DNA of 64,000 bases. Source: JAUIAI01 sp041396585. Lineage in GTDB: Bacteria; Pseudomonadota; Gammaproteobacteria; Burkholderiales; Burkholderiaceae_E. Each line of letters opens with the position of its first letter. The stretch's first letter is position 1. Positions 30,036 to 38,389 of this stretch are shown piece by piece. Below the pieces are notes generated by a model, which was not told the origin of the DNA, did not search any database, and worked only from the letters and a program-made list of their open reading frames with translations. The position numbers and the translations under genes are program-made. The DNA lies in assembly GCA_041396585.1 (NCBI GenBank), contig JAWKYG010000001.1, positions 62,001-126,000 on the forward strand, written 5' to 3'.

Positions 30036-31325
30036 ATGAGTTCGCTTGCCCGCTGGTTGCCGTTCATGGCCTGGTGGCCGGATCTTCGCCAGCCAGGCAC
30101 CGTTCGCACCGATCTGATGGCCGGTCTGACCGGCGCGATCGTGGTCCTGCCCCAAGGAGTCGCGTTCGCGACCATCGCCGGCATGCCTCCGCAGTATGGG
30201 CTCTACAGCGCGATGATCCCGTGCATCATCGCGGCCCTGCTCGGTTCCAGCCGGCAGCTGGTGACAGGGCCTGCCAACGCGATCTCGTTGACCGTGGCCG
30301 CCCTGATCGCGCCGCTGGCGGCGACTGGTTCTGACGACTATGTTCGCCTGGTGCTCACGCTCAGCTTCATGGTGGGTATCTGGCAGGTGCTGGTTGGTCT
30401 GTCGGGCCTGGGCAAGCTGATCGCGAAGGTTCCTCATGCTGTAATCGTCGGTTTCACATCCGGTGCGGCGATCCTGATCGCCAACAGCCAGGTGCGGCAT
30501 TTCTTCGGCTTCGACTGGCCGCGCGGCATGAGCGTGATCGAGACCGCGAGCCGCTTCATTCCCGATCTGGGCAGCTTGAATCCGCCCGCGTTCATCGCGG
30601 CGCTGGCTACGCTGGTCGCCTGTTTCGTCGCGCGCAAAGTCGGCACCGGTTGGATTCCCTACATGCTGGTGGGCGTGATCGTCGGCGGCCTGGTCGCGCA
30701 GGGCATGGTGTTGTTGATGGGGCCCGGATGGGCGCTCAAGGCGGTCGACAAGCTGCCCGGCGCAATCCCGCCGCTATCCAGTCCGGACTTCTCGCTGGAA
30801 ACCTTTCGCATCCTGCTGGTACCCAGCCTGATCATGACATTGCTCGCGCTCGCCGAGGCGATGTCGATCGCCAGTGCCGTGGCGCTGCGCCGCAACCAGC
30901 GGCTCAACGGCACCCAGGAGATCATCGCCCAGGGCACGGCGAACATCTTCGGTAGCTTCTTTTCAGCCTATCCGGCCTCGGGCTCGTTCAACCGTTCGGC
31001 AGTCAATGTCGAGGCGGGCGCGCGCACGCCGTTGGCTGCGACGACGGCCGGCGTTCTGCTGATCGTGCTGGTGGCGTTCGTGGGGCCGCTGTTCGCCTAT
31101 CTGCCGATGGCCGCGGTTGCCGGCATTCTGTTCATGGTGGCCTGGACGCTGATCGATGTCGGCTTCCTGAGGCGGGCGTTCGGGCTCAGGCACTGGGCCG
31201 ATGTGGCCGGCTGGTCGACGACATTCATACTCACGCTGACGGCATCGCTGGAGGTGGCGATCGTGGTCGGGATCATCGTTCACCTGATCGTCGCCCGGAT
31301 CACCGGGGATGGCGGCGAGCACTGA
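30036..31325 (+). CDS. SulP-family inorganic anion transporter without STAS domain
   Basis: About 430-aa inner-membrane transporter with the SulP core (DLMAGLTGAIVVLPQGVAFATIAGMPPQYGLYSAMIPCIIAALLGSSRQLVTGPANAISLTV). Ten to twelve membrane segments are predicted by eye. The protein ends soon after the last segment (VGIIVHLIVARITG), so the cytoplasmic STAS domain found in most SulP proteins is absent. Substrates of the family are sulfate, bicarbonate and related anions. Location next to a sulfite-oxidising operon suggests sulfate movement. GGAG lies 9-10 bases before the ATG at 30036; an in-frame ATG at 30018 is less well placed. Confidence 0.85.
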   Translation: MSSLARWLPFMAWWPDLRQPGTVRTDLMAGLTGAIVVLPQGVAFATIAGMPPQYGLYSAMIPCIIAALLGSSRQLVTGPANAISLTVAALIAPLAATGSDDYVRLVLTLSFMVGIWQVLVGLSGLGKLIAKVPHAVIVGFTSGAAILIANSQVRHFFGFDWPRGMSVIETASRFIPDLGSLNPPAFIAALATLVACFVARKVGTGWIPYMLVGVIVGGLVAQGMVLLMGPGWALKAVDKLPGAIPPLSSPDFSLETFRILLVPSLIMTLLALAEAMSIASAVALRRNQRLNGTQEIIAQGTANIFGSFFSAYPASGSFNRSAVNVEAGARTPLAATTAGVLLIVLVAFVGPLFAYLPMAAVAGILFMVAWTLIDVGFLRRAFGLRHWADVAGWSTTFILTLTASLEVAIVVGIIVHLIVARITGDGGEH

Positions 31326-31337
31326 TCCGCTTCGCGA

Positions 31338-31353
31338 GCCGCCCCGGGGCGGC
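31338..31353. terminator. 16-bp perfect GC palindrome after sulP
   Basis: GCCGCCCCGGGGCGGC is fully self-complementary and sits 12 bp after the sulP stop, before the nitrile hydratase genes. It would form a cruciform or tight hairpin. It could be a terminator without U-tract or a protein-binding site. Confidence 0.3.
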
Positions 31354-31409
31354 GTGCCGCCGCGCGCCATCTCTGGCAGACTTCCAGGACAGTCGCAGAG
31401 GATACGTCG

Positions 31410-32060
31410 ATGAGCGATCACCCACACCATCATCATCATGACCACCCGCATCACCACGAGCATGGTTCGGAGTTTTCGGACATGCAGGCCCAGGTCAAGG
31501 CGCTCGAAACGGTGCTCACGGAGAAGGGATATCTCGATCCCGCGATCGTCGATCAGATCGTCGACCATTTCGAGACCAAGGTTGGTCCGCACGTGGGCGC
31601 GAGCGTGGTCGCGCATGCCTGGGCCGATCCCGCATTCAAGGCGGCGCTGCTCGCCGATGGCACGAAGGCAATCAATGATGCCGGCAGGTTCGCGCCCGTG
31701 GGCGGGCACCTGATCGTGGTCGAGAACACGGCCGATCGTCACAATGTCGTGGTCTGCACGCTATGTTCGTGCTACCCGTGGGATGTCCTGGGCCTGCCGC
31801 CGGTCTGGTACAAGTCGGCGCCGTATCGGTCCCGTGTGGTCATCGATCCGCGCAGCGTGCTGGCCGAGTTCGGGGTCAGCCTGGCGCAGACCACGAAGAT
31901 CCATGTCTGGGATTCGACCGCCGAGACACGCTATCTGGTGCTGCCGCAACGGCCCGAGGGCACCGAAGGCTGGTCCGAGGAGCGTCTGGCGGGGCTGGTC
32001 ACGCGCGACAGCATGATCGGCACCGGGCTGGCGCTGACACCGGATGAGGTCAGCGCATGA
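31410..32060 (+). CDS. nthA: Nitrile hydratase alpha subunit, cobalt type
   Basis: 216-aa alpha subunit. The metal-binding claw motif reads VCTLCSCYPWDVLGLPPVWYKS; the threonine in CTLCSC marks cobalt-type enzymes, whereas iron types have serine. Nitrile hydratase converts nitriles to amides in the cytoplasm. The N-terminus is His-rich (DHPHHHHHDHPHHHEHG), a possible metal-holding extension. The start at 31410 has GAGGA upstream, and the beta subunit gene overlaps its stop by 4 bp. Thiocyanate hydrolase gamma is the closest alternative, but the YPW and two-subunit layout favour nitrile hydratase. Confidence 0.9.
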   Translation: MSDHPHHHHHDHPHHHEHGSEFSDMQAQVKALETVLTEKGYLDPAIVDQIVDHFETKVGPHVGASVVAHAWADPAFKAALLADGTKAINDAGRFAPVGGHLIVVENTADRHNVVVCTLCSCYPWDVLGLPPVWYKSAPYRSRVVIDPRSVLAEFGVSLAQTTKIHVWDSTAETRYLVLPQRPEGTEGWSEERLAGLVTRDSMIGTGLALTPDEVSA

Positions 32061-32713
32061 ACAGCATCCATGATCTCGGTGGCATGCACGGCTTCGGGCC
32101 CGTGCTGCGGGAAGAGGGCGAACCTGTGTTTCACGCGCCCTGGGAGGGGCGGGTGCTGGCGATATCACGCGCGATGATCTACTCGCGCGCCTGGAATCTC
32201 GACATGTTCCGCCATGCGCAGGAGCGGCTGCCGGCCACCACCTATCTGAAGGTCTCTTACTACCACCGCTGGATGCTCGGCATTCGCAATGCCGCGCTGG
32301 AGCGCGGTCTGTTGTCGCAGGCCGAACTCGAGGCCGGCCATGCGCTCGCTGACGGCCCGGCGCCGGAGCGGGCCCTGACCGCCGAGACCGTCGGCGGCCT
32401 GTTCGCCATGCCCAGATTCGATCGCCAGGCGCCGCGCGAGCCTCGCTTCGCAGTGGGCGATGCGGTGCGCACGGTCAATCATCATCCTGCCGGTCACACG
32501 CGCCTGCCACGTTTCGCGCGCGGCCGCGGCGGGGTCATCGAAGCGGTGCGAGGCTGCCATGTGTTTCCGGATGCGGCCGCGGCCGGCACCGGCGATGATC
32601 CGCAGTGGTTGTACTCGGTCACCTTCGAGGGGCGCGAGATCTGGGGGCCGGATGCGGATCCGACGCTCAGCGTGTCGATCGATGCCTTCGAACCCTACTT
32701 GCTGCCCGCCTGA
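32057..32713 (+). CDS. nthB: Nitrile hydratase beta subunit
   Basis: 218-aa beta subunit with the family start MNSIHDLGGMHGFGPV, the helical N-terminal half (LPATTYLKVSYYHRWMLGIRNAALERGLL), and the C-terminal SH3-like barrel (FAVGDAVRTVNHHPAGHTRLPRFARGRGGVIEAVRGCHVFPD, then LYSVTFEGREIWG). It pairs with the alpha subunit to form the active heterodimer and shields the cobalt centre. The ATGA overlap with the alpha gene shows translational coupling. Confidence 0.93.
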   Translation: MNSIHDLGGMHGFGPVLREEGEPVFHAPWEGRVLAISRAMIYSRAWNLDMFRHAQERLPATTYLKVSYYHRWMLGIRNAALERGLLSQAELEAGHALADGPAPERALTAETVGGLFAMPRFDRQAPREPRFAVGDAVRTVNHHPAGHTRLPRFARGRGGVIEAVRGCHVFPDAAAAGTGDDPQWLYSVTFEGREIWGPDADPTLSVSIDAFEPYLLPA

Positions 32714-32737
32714 GGCGGGTCCGACGCGGGCTATGCG

Positions 32738-33127
32738 ATGAGCAATGAACTTCCCGAGCATCCGGCCGCGCGCGAGGCCCTGGCGGCGATTCCGCAGGCG
32801 GATCGAGACAGGGTTTTCGCGGAACCCTGGCAGGCGCAGGCGTTCGCGCTTGCCCTGGCGCTGCAGCAGCGGGGCGTGTTCACCTGGGCCGAATGGAGCG
32901 ATGCGCTCGGTGCGCAGATCAAGGCGGCTCAGGCGCAGGGCGATCCCGATACCGGCGAAACCTACTACCTGCACTGGCTGCGTACGATCGAGCATCTGGT
33001 ACAGGCCAAGGGCCTGACCGACCTGGGCACGCTCAGGCGCTATCAGCACGCCTGGCAGCGGGCCGCCGAGCGCACGCCGCACGGCACACCTATCGTGCTC
33101 GCCGACGACGATTTCGGCGCGTCATAG
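32738..33127 (+). CDS. Nitrile hydratase accessory (activator) protein
   Basis: 129-aa protein resembling the N-terminal half of the beta subunit, as seen in nitrile hydratase accessory proteins: VFAEPWQAQAFALALALQQRGVFTWAEWSDALGAQIKAAQAQGDPDTGETYYLHWLRTIEHL. Such proteins help insert cobalt by exchanging alpha subunits. It lies 24 bp after the beta gene on the same strand, the usual order alpha-beta-accessory. No separate cobalt transporter (NhlF) is next to it. Confidence 0.88.
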   Translation: MSNELPEHPAAREALAAIPQADRDRVFAEPWQAQAFALALALQQRGVFTWAEWSDALGAQIKAAQAQGDPDTGETYYLHWLRTIEHLVQAKGLTDLGTLRRYQHAWQRAAERTPHGTPIVLADDDFGAS

Positions 33128-33139
33128 TCAGTGTGGAGC

Positions 33140-33180
33140 GCGCCCGGCCCGGGCAGGGATGCCCCGCGCACACCGGGCGC
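33140..33180. terminator. Inverted repeat between convergent genes
   Basis: Perfect 8-bp arms GCGCCCGG (33140-33147) and CCGGGCGC (33173-33180), 25 nt apart, fill the 53-bp gap between the convergent nitrile hydratase accessory gene and the ABC permease gene. The position suggests a bidirectional terminator, though neither strand has a U-tract. Confidence 0.4.
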
Positions 33181-34413
33181 TCACTCGTGCCGCAAGGCCT
33201 CGATCGGGTCCAGCCTGCTGGCCTTGCGCGCCGGATAGAAGCCGAAGAACACGCCGATCAGCACCGATGAACCCACGGCCAGCAGGATCGCGGCCGGCTC
33301 GATGATCATCGGCCAGTTGGCGAGGCGGGCCACCAGACTGGAACCGCCCACACCCAGCGCGATGCCGATCGCGCCGCCAAGCAGCGACAGGGTGACCGCC
33401 TCGATGACGAACTGCATCAGGATGTCTCGCCCGCGTGCACCGATCGCCATGCGCAGACCGATCTCGCGGGTTCGCTCGGTCACCGACACCAGCATGATGT
33501 TCATGATGCCGATGCCGCCGACCAGCAGCGAGACGCCGGCCACCGCAGCCAGCAGAAAGCCCATCGTGCGCGACGATTCGGCGCGCGCCTCGAGGATCTG
33601 GGCGATGTTGCGCACCGTGAAGTCATCGGGCTGGCCGGGCCGGATCCGGTGCCGTTGGCGCAGGATTTCGGTGAGGTCGCGCTGGGCGGCATCGACATCG
33701 GCGGCACTGGCCGCCTTGACGGTGATCGAGCCGACATAATCGCCGCGCACCTGGCGCCCGCCGAGGACCCGCTTCTTCGCGGTGTCCAGCGGCATGAAGA
33801 TGGTGTCGTCCTGATCGCTGCCGAACGGCGTCTGGCCCTTGGCGAGCAAGGTGCCCACGACCGTGAACGGTACCCGGTTCACGCGTACCGTCTGCCCGAC
33901 CGGATCACTGCCGCCGAACAGCTTGTCGATCACCGTCTGGCCAACCAGGATCACCTTGGCCGCGGAACGTTGTTCGGCCGGCAGGAACAGGCGGCCCTTG
34001 TCCAGCACCCAGTCGCGCGCCTGCAGGTAATCATTGTCGGCGCCATAGATCGTGGTGAACCAGTTGGTGTTTCCGAAAACCACCTGGCCGGTGCCGCGCT
34101 GTGAGGCGGCGGCGATCTCGATCGCCTCGCTCTCGGCCTGCAGGGCGACGGCGTCGCCAATGGTCAGCGACAGTTGCGAGCCGGCGCCGCCACGCACGCC
34201 GCCCGCGGTGCTGGCGCCATTGAGCACGATCAGGATGTTCGCGCCCAGGCTCTGAATCAGCTCATTGACACGCTTCTCCGCGCCTGCGCCCACGGCCACC
34301 ATCGCGATCACCGCGGCCACGCCGATGATGATCCCCAGCGTGGTCAGGATCGTGCGCAGCAGATTCGCGCGCAGCGAGTCCAGGGCGGTGCGCAAGGTGT
34401 CGAGCAGGGTCAT
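33181..34413 (-). CDS. MacB-like ABC transporter permease (FtsX/MacB_PCD)
   Basis: About 410-aa permease starting MTLLDTLRTALDSLRANLLRT. One N-terminal membrane helix (ILTTLGIIIGVAAVIAMVAVGAGA) is followed by a large periplasmic domain (about 50-280) and three C-terminal helices (FLLAAVAGVSLLVGGIGIMNIMLVSVTERTREIGLRMAIGARGRDILMQFVIEAV). It is the membrane half of a MacAB-type tripartite exporter for antibiotics, siderophores or lipids. The ATG at 34413 probably overlaps the ATPase stop as ATGA. The frame stays open upstream to 34482, but that part is not family-like. Confidence 0.9.
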   Translation of the reverse strand: MTLLDTLRTALDSLRANLLRTILTTLGIIIGVAAVIAMVAVGAGAEKRVNELIQSLGANILIVLNGASTAGGVRGGAGSQLSLTIGDAVALQAESEAIEIAAASQRGTGQVVFGNTNWFTTIYGADNDYLQARDWVLDKGRLFLPAEQRSAAKVILVGQTVIDKLFGGSDPVGQTVRVNRVPFTVVGTLLAKGQTPFGSDQDDTIFMPLDTAKKRVLGGRQVRGDYVGSITVKAASAADVDAAQRDLTEILRQRHRIRPGQPDDFTVRNIAQILEARAESSRTMGFLLAAVAGVSLLVGGIGIMNIMLVSVTERTREIGLRMAIGARGRDILMQFVIEAVTLSLLGGAIGIALGVGGSSLVARLANWPMIIEPAAILLAVGSSVLIGVFFGFYPARKASRLDPIEALRHE

Positions 34414-35200
34414 GCTGGCCCGCCGATGCTGCCAGACGCGCCAATGCATGCTCGGCGCGTTCCGGCGCGGCGCGGCTTTCATCGCCGATCAGACGCCCGT
34501 CACGAAAGCGCAGTACCCGGCTCGCATATTGGGCCACCTCGGGGTCGTGGGTCACGACGACCACCGTGATGCCGCGATCATTCAGCGTCTGAAACAGCGC
34601 CAGGATCTCGAGCCCGGTGCGGGTGTCCAGCGCGCCCGTGGGCTCATCGGCCAGGAGCAGCACCGGGTCATTGACCAGAGCACGGGCAATGGCCACGCGT
34701 TGCATCTGTCCACCCGAGAGCTGCGTGGGCAGATGATCCATACGCTCGCCCAGGCCGACCGCCCGCAGGGCGGCGGCGGCCCGTGCCCTGCGTTCGGCGC
34801 GCTCGGTGCGTGCATACTGCAGCGGCAATTCCACATTGGCCAGCGCGCTTGCGCGCGGCAACAGGTTGAACGACTGGAAGACGAAGCCGATCTTGCGATT
34901 GCGAATCGCGGCCAGCGCATCGCGATCCATCCGCGAGACATCCTCGCCGTCGAGGATGTAGCGCCCGGTGCTCGGGCTGTCCAGGCAGCCGAGCAGATGC
35001 ATGCTGGTGGACTTGCCGCTGCCCGAGGGCCCCATGATCGCCACGAATGAACCGGCCTCGATCGCCATGGTCAGATCGACCAGCGCATTGACCGTGTGGC
35101 CGCCCACCACGAACTGGCGGCCCAGGCCCTCGGTCCGCAGGATGATCTCGCGCGCGGGCCGGCTCTTACCTTCTGGGTAGGCGGCGGGAAGCGGTTCCAT
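34410..35200 (-). CDS. ABC transporter ATP-binding protein (MacB/LolD-type)
   Basis: ATPase with Walker A MGPSGSGKST, Q-loop FVFQSFNLLPRASALANVELPLQYA, signature LSGGQMQRVAIARAL, Walker B LLLADEPTGALD and the switch histidine VVVVTHD. The open frame as given runs to 34262, 152 bp into the permease. Family proteins end near the RFRDGRLIGDE segment, however. In the third frame a TGA overlaps the permease ATG (ATGA), so a one-base indel between about 34415 and 34470 probably hides the real stop at 34410. It powers the exporter with the adaptor (upstream) and permease (downstream). Confidence 0.88.
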
Positions 35201-35218
35201 GACTGGCCGGGAGTTTGC

Positions 35219-36814
35219 TCAGAAGCCCAGCGGCCGTCGCGAACCCGAACGCCGGTCATCTCGTTCGATACCGACAATGACCTCATCGCCGCTCTTGAGC
35301 TCACCATTGACCAGCTCGCTGACCGCGCCGTCGGTGAGGCCGGTGACCACGCTGACCGGCCTGAGGCTGCCATCGTCGCCAGCCACCCAGACCCGCCCGC
35401 GGGTGGTCGGGTTGGCCGCCCGTTCTGCGGCGAGCGCCCGATACCTGACCCGCTGTTCGTCCGTGAGAATCGCCTCGATCATCGGCCGGCTCTGGGCACG
35501 GATCATCTGGGCCTGGGCACGCATCTCGTCGGGCGGGGTGCCGGCCTGGCGCATGGCCCGCAGTTTCATCCCCTGTTCCATCAGGATCTCGCGCAGTCTG
35601 TCCTGCTGATCGCTGGTCAGCGCGAGCTGCTCGGTGAGACGGGTCATGATTGCCTCGAGACGCGCGCGCCCGCCACCAGGGCCGCCCGGCGCGGATTCTT
35701 GTCCCGTCGCGCCGGCGCCAGTGCCCGTGCCAGCGCCAGCGGCTGCGTCGTCGGCGGCGCCCGGCGGCGAGAATCGCAGCGCCGCATTGGGGATGCGCAA
35801 GACGTCACTGCGCTCGCCAACCACGACGCTGACATTGGCGGTCATGCCGGGCAACAGGGAGAGATCGGCATTGTCGGCAGCGATGATCACCGTGTAGGTG
35901 ACCACGTTCTGGACCTCGGTGGGCGCCTTGCGGATCTGGCTGACCGCGCCGCGAAAGGTTCGGCCCGGGAAGGCGTCGACCGTGAAGCTCACCGGCTGGC
36001 CGTCGGCGACCCGGCCGATGTCGGCCTCGTCGATGTTCGCCTCGACCTGCATTTCGCGCAGATCGCGCGCGATCTGGAACAGCACCGGTGCCTGAAGGCT
36101 GGCCGCCACGGTCTGACCGACATCGACATTGCGGCTGATGACCACGCCGTCGACCGGCGAGCGGATCGTGGTGCGTCTGACATCGAGCTCGCGGCTGTTC
36201 AGGATGGCGGCGCGGGCGGCCACCTGTGCCCGGGCGTTCTCCACCTGGGCGCGCTGGCGACCGTAGGCGGCACGGGAGGCTGCCAGCCGCGCACGCGCCT
36301 GCTCGTAGACGGAGATCGCCTGATCGACCGTGCTTTGGGCGGCGATCTTGCGCTCGAGCAGGGCGCGCTTGCGATTCAGATCCTGCTCGGCATTGACCAG
36401 CGCGGCGCGCGCGCTGTTGATCTCGGCCGTGCCTTCGTCCAGCGCCGCTTCCTGGACCGCCAGGGCCGCCTGCGCCACCTGGACGTCGGCACGCGCTTCC
36501 TCGACTTTGGCGGCGAAGGTATCCGCGTCGATCCGTGCGATGACCGCGCCGGCCGCCACCGGCGAATTGAAGTCGGCCTTCAGTTCGGCAATCGTGCCCG
36601 AAATCTGCGACCCGACCTGCACCGTCACCACCGGGCTGAGCTTGCCGGTGGCTGCGATCGTGCTGGCAATCTTGCCGTTTTCCACCTTGGCGCGCTTGTA
36701 GACTGCCCGGGGATCGGCGGCCGTCTTGTCGCCCAAGAAATAGTAGGCGGCCGCGCCGACCAGCGCGGCGGCAACCAACCCGATCAACAGCGTGCGAGAA
36801 CGCATCGGCGACAT
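35219..36814 (-). CDS. MacA-like periplasmic adaptor with an LTxxQ (Spy/CpxP-like) insertion
   Basis: About 530-aa membrane-fusion protein. An N-terminal membrane anchor (LLIGLVAAALVGAAAYYFLG) is followed by a lipoyl domain (VVTVQVGSQISGTIAELKADFNSPVAAGAVIARID), a long alpha-hairpin (about 85-180), the second lipoyl half (TIRSPVDGVVISRNVDVGQTVAA) and a beta-barrel. A Gly/Pro-rich linker (about 375-400) then leads to a helical segment with two LTxxQ-like motifs (LTSDQQDRLREI and LTDEQRVRYRAL), resembling Spy/CpxP/ZraP periplasmic sensors. The C-terminal membrane-proximal domain completes the adaptor. The start is probably M at 36814 or 36805. It is the first gene of an adaptor-ATPase-permease operon. 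Confidence 0.85.
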   Translation of the reverse strand: MSPMRSRTLLIGLVAAALVGAAAYYFLGDKTAADPRAVYKRAKVENGKIASTIAATGKLSPVVTVQVGSQISGTIAELKADFNSPVAAGAVIARIDADTFAAKVEEARADVQVAQAALAVQEAALDEGTAEINSARAALVNAEQDLNRKRALLERKIAAQSTVDQAISVYEQARARLAASRAAYGRQRAQVENARAQVAARAAILNSRELDVRRTTIRSPVDGVVISRNVDVGQTVAASLQAPVLFQIARDLREMQVEANIDEADIGRVADGQPVSFTVDAFPGRTFRGAVSQIRKAPTEVQNVVTYTVIIAADNADLSLLPGMTANVSVVVGERSDVLRIPNAALRFSPPGAADDAAAGAGTGTGAGATGQESAPGGPGGGRARLEAIMTRLTEQLALTSDQQDRLREILMEQGMKLRAMRQAGTPPDEMRAQAQMIRAQSRPMIEAILTDEQRVRYRALAAERAANPTTRGRVWVAGDDGSLRPVSVVTGLTDGAVSELVNGELKSGDEVIVGIERDDRRSGSRRPLGF

Positions 36815-37004
36815 CCGGCAATCACGGAAAGCCGACCTGGAGCATCCAGAACCGGTCGGCGGATCGGCCGTGACGATAGCATGCGCCGAACATGAAAATT
36901 CCGGGCTTGATGTTTCTTTACGCAGGCTGATGGCCCACGCCACGGCACCGCACGACCGGCACGGCTATCATCGCCGGCAAAACCAAGTTCTCAGGAGACA
37001 AGCG

Positions 37005-38270
37005 ATGACCGAATCCGCGCGGGAGGCCGCCCGCAAGATCCTTCGCGGTCGTGAGCAGGCACGCACGATCCGCCCTGGTCTGCACCTGCTGCCGGCCCAG
37101 GGAAATGCGCTGGCCGTCGAGACCCAGACAGGTATCGTGCTGATGGATGCCGGCCCGGGTGGCTCGGTCAGCCGGCGCATGATCAGCGAGCTGCGCGCGC
37201 AGACACCGGCACCGGTGATGGCGATCTGCTATTCGCATGGCCACCTCGGCTACAACGACGGTGTCGACGAGTGGCTGGCGCATTGCGCCGAGCGCGGCGA
37301 TCCGCCCCCGCGGCTGGTGGCGCATGTGAATTGCAATCGGCGCTACGCCCGCTACCGGGAGACCCTCGGGCTGCAGCGCACCCTGGCGGCGATGCAGTTC
37401 CCGGGTCTGAGCGTGCGATTCTCGATGACCGATGCCAACCAAAGCTTCGAAGACCACCTGATGCTGGTCGACGGCGCACGTCGCGTGGAATTGCTGTGGG
37501 CGCCGGCAGAGACCGACGACACGATCGCGATGTGGCTGCCCGATGACGGCGTGCTCTATGCCGGCGCGGCGTTTCCCGGCACCACGATTCCCAATATCGG
37601 CACGCCGCTGAGAACCCAGCGTTTCACAGTGCGCTGGGCCGAGACGCTCGAGCGCCTGGCTGCGCTCGGCGCCGAGTGCCTGATCCAGGAGTTCGGCGCG
37701 GTGATCGAAGGCGCGGCGGCGGTGCGTGAGCGGCTCGGGCACACGGCCAAGGTGCTTCGCTGGTTCCGCGACGAAGTGGTGCAGCGGATGAATCGGGGCA
37801 TGAACGAACGCGAGATCCTGGCCGACATGCAATACCCGGCCGAGATGCTGGATCACGGCTATCTGCGCGCGCGTTACGGTGCGCCCGAGTACATCGTGCG
37901 TGATCTGTACCGTGAAGAGAACGGCTGGTGGGACCGCAACCCGACCAGCCTGCACCCGGCGAGCCCCGCTGCGGCCGCGGCCGCCGTGCGCGCGGCGCTG
38001 GGGCCGCCCGAGCATGTGTTGCGCGAGGCCGAGGCCCTGCAGGCGCGCGGCGAAACCCAGCTGGCGTTACACGTGGTTGATCTGCTCGCGCTTTGCGAAG
38101 ACGATGAACCGCTGACCCGGCGAGCCAGGCTTTTGAAGGCCGCATTGTGCCGACAGCGTGCGCAGGAGATCTCGCCATACGTTTCGAAGGCGCTGTTTCA
38201 ATCGAGCGCGGAACGACTCGAAGCGGGCAGCGCGGGCTGGCAGCAGCCGCTCGCAGATGATATCGGCTAG
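37005..38270 (+). CDS. MBL-fold hydrolase with alkyl-sulfatase-type dimerisation domain
   Basis: 421-aa protein. The N-terminal metallo-beta-lactamase fold (about 20-255) carries GIVLMDAGPGGSVSRRMI, and the region of the metal motif reads CYSHGHLGYNDGVDEW, lacking the usual HxHxDH. The C-terminal part has the alkyl sulfatase dimerisation signature (YLRARYGAPEYIVRDLYREENGWWDRNPTSLHPAS) and a helical domain (VLREAEALQARGETQLALHVVDLL). Alkyl sulfatases hydrolyse fatty alcohol sulfates. Because of the altered metal site its activity is uncertain. There is no signal peptide. The ATG at 37005 has AGGAG 7-8 bases upstream. Confidence 0.8.
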   Translation: MTESAREAARKILRGREQARTIRPGLHLLPAQGNALAVETQTGIVLMDAGPGGSVSRRMISELRAQTPAPVMAICYSHGHLGYNDGVDEWLAHCAERGDPPPRLVAHVNCNRRYARYRETLGLQRTLAAMQFPGLSVRFSMTDANQSFEDHLMLVDGARRVELLWAPAETDDTIAMWLPDDGVLYAGAAFPGTTIPNIGTPLRTQRFTVRWAETLERLAALGAECLIQEFGAVIEGAAAVRERLGHTAKVLRWFRDEVVQRMNRGMNEREILADMQYPAEMLDHGYLRARYGAPEYIVRDLYREENGWWDRNPTSLHPASPAAAAAAVRAALGPPEHVLREAEALQARGETQLALHVVDLLALCEDDEPLTRRARLLKAALCRQRAQEISPYVSKALFQSSAERLEAGSAGWQQPLADDIG

Positions 38271-38289
38271 CAGCTTGTGCGCTGCCACG

Positions 38290-38343
38290 CAGGTCAGCTG
38301 CGCAACAGGTCAACTGCGCAACGGGTCAACCGCGCAACAGGTC
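38290..38343. repeat. Short tandem repeat, 16-bp unit, about 3.4 copies
   Basis: Three 16-bp units of the form CAGGTCARCTGCGCAA (starting at 38290, 38306 and 38322, with one to three differences) and a partial fourth (CAGGTC). They sit between the MBL hydrolase stop (38270) and the SMP-30 gene start (38390). No coding role is apparent. Confidence 0.8.
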
Positions 38344-38389
38344 TTGATGCGTCGCGGACATTCCTTGTCAATCAACCAGAGGCACGGCC

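Noticed and set aside
31410..33127. Thiocyanate hydrolase instead of nitrile hydratase
   Set aside because: The beta gene is full length and unsplit, and the claw motif continues YPW as in nitrile hydratases; thiocyanate hydrolase has a split beta-type pair.
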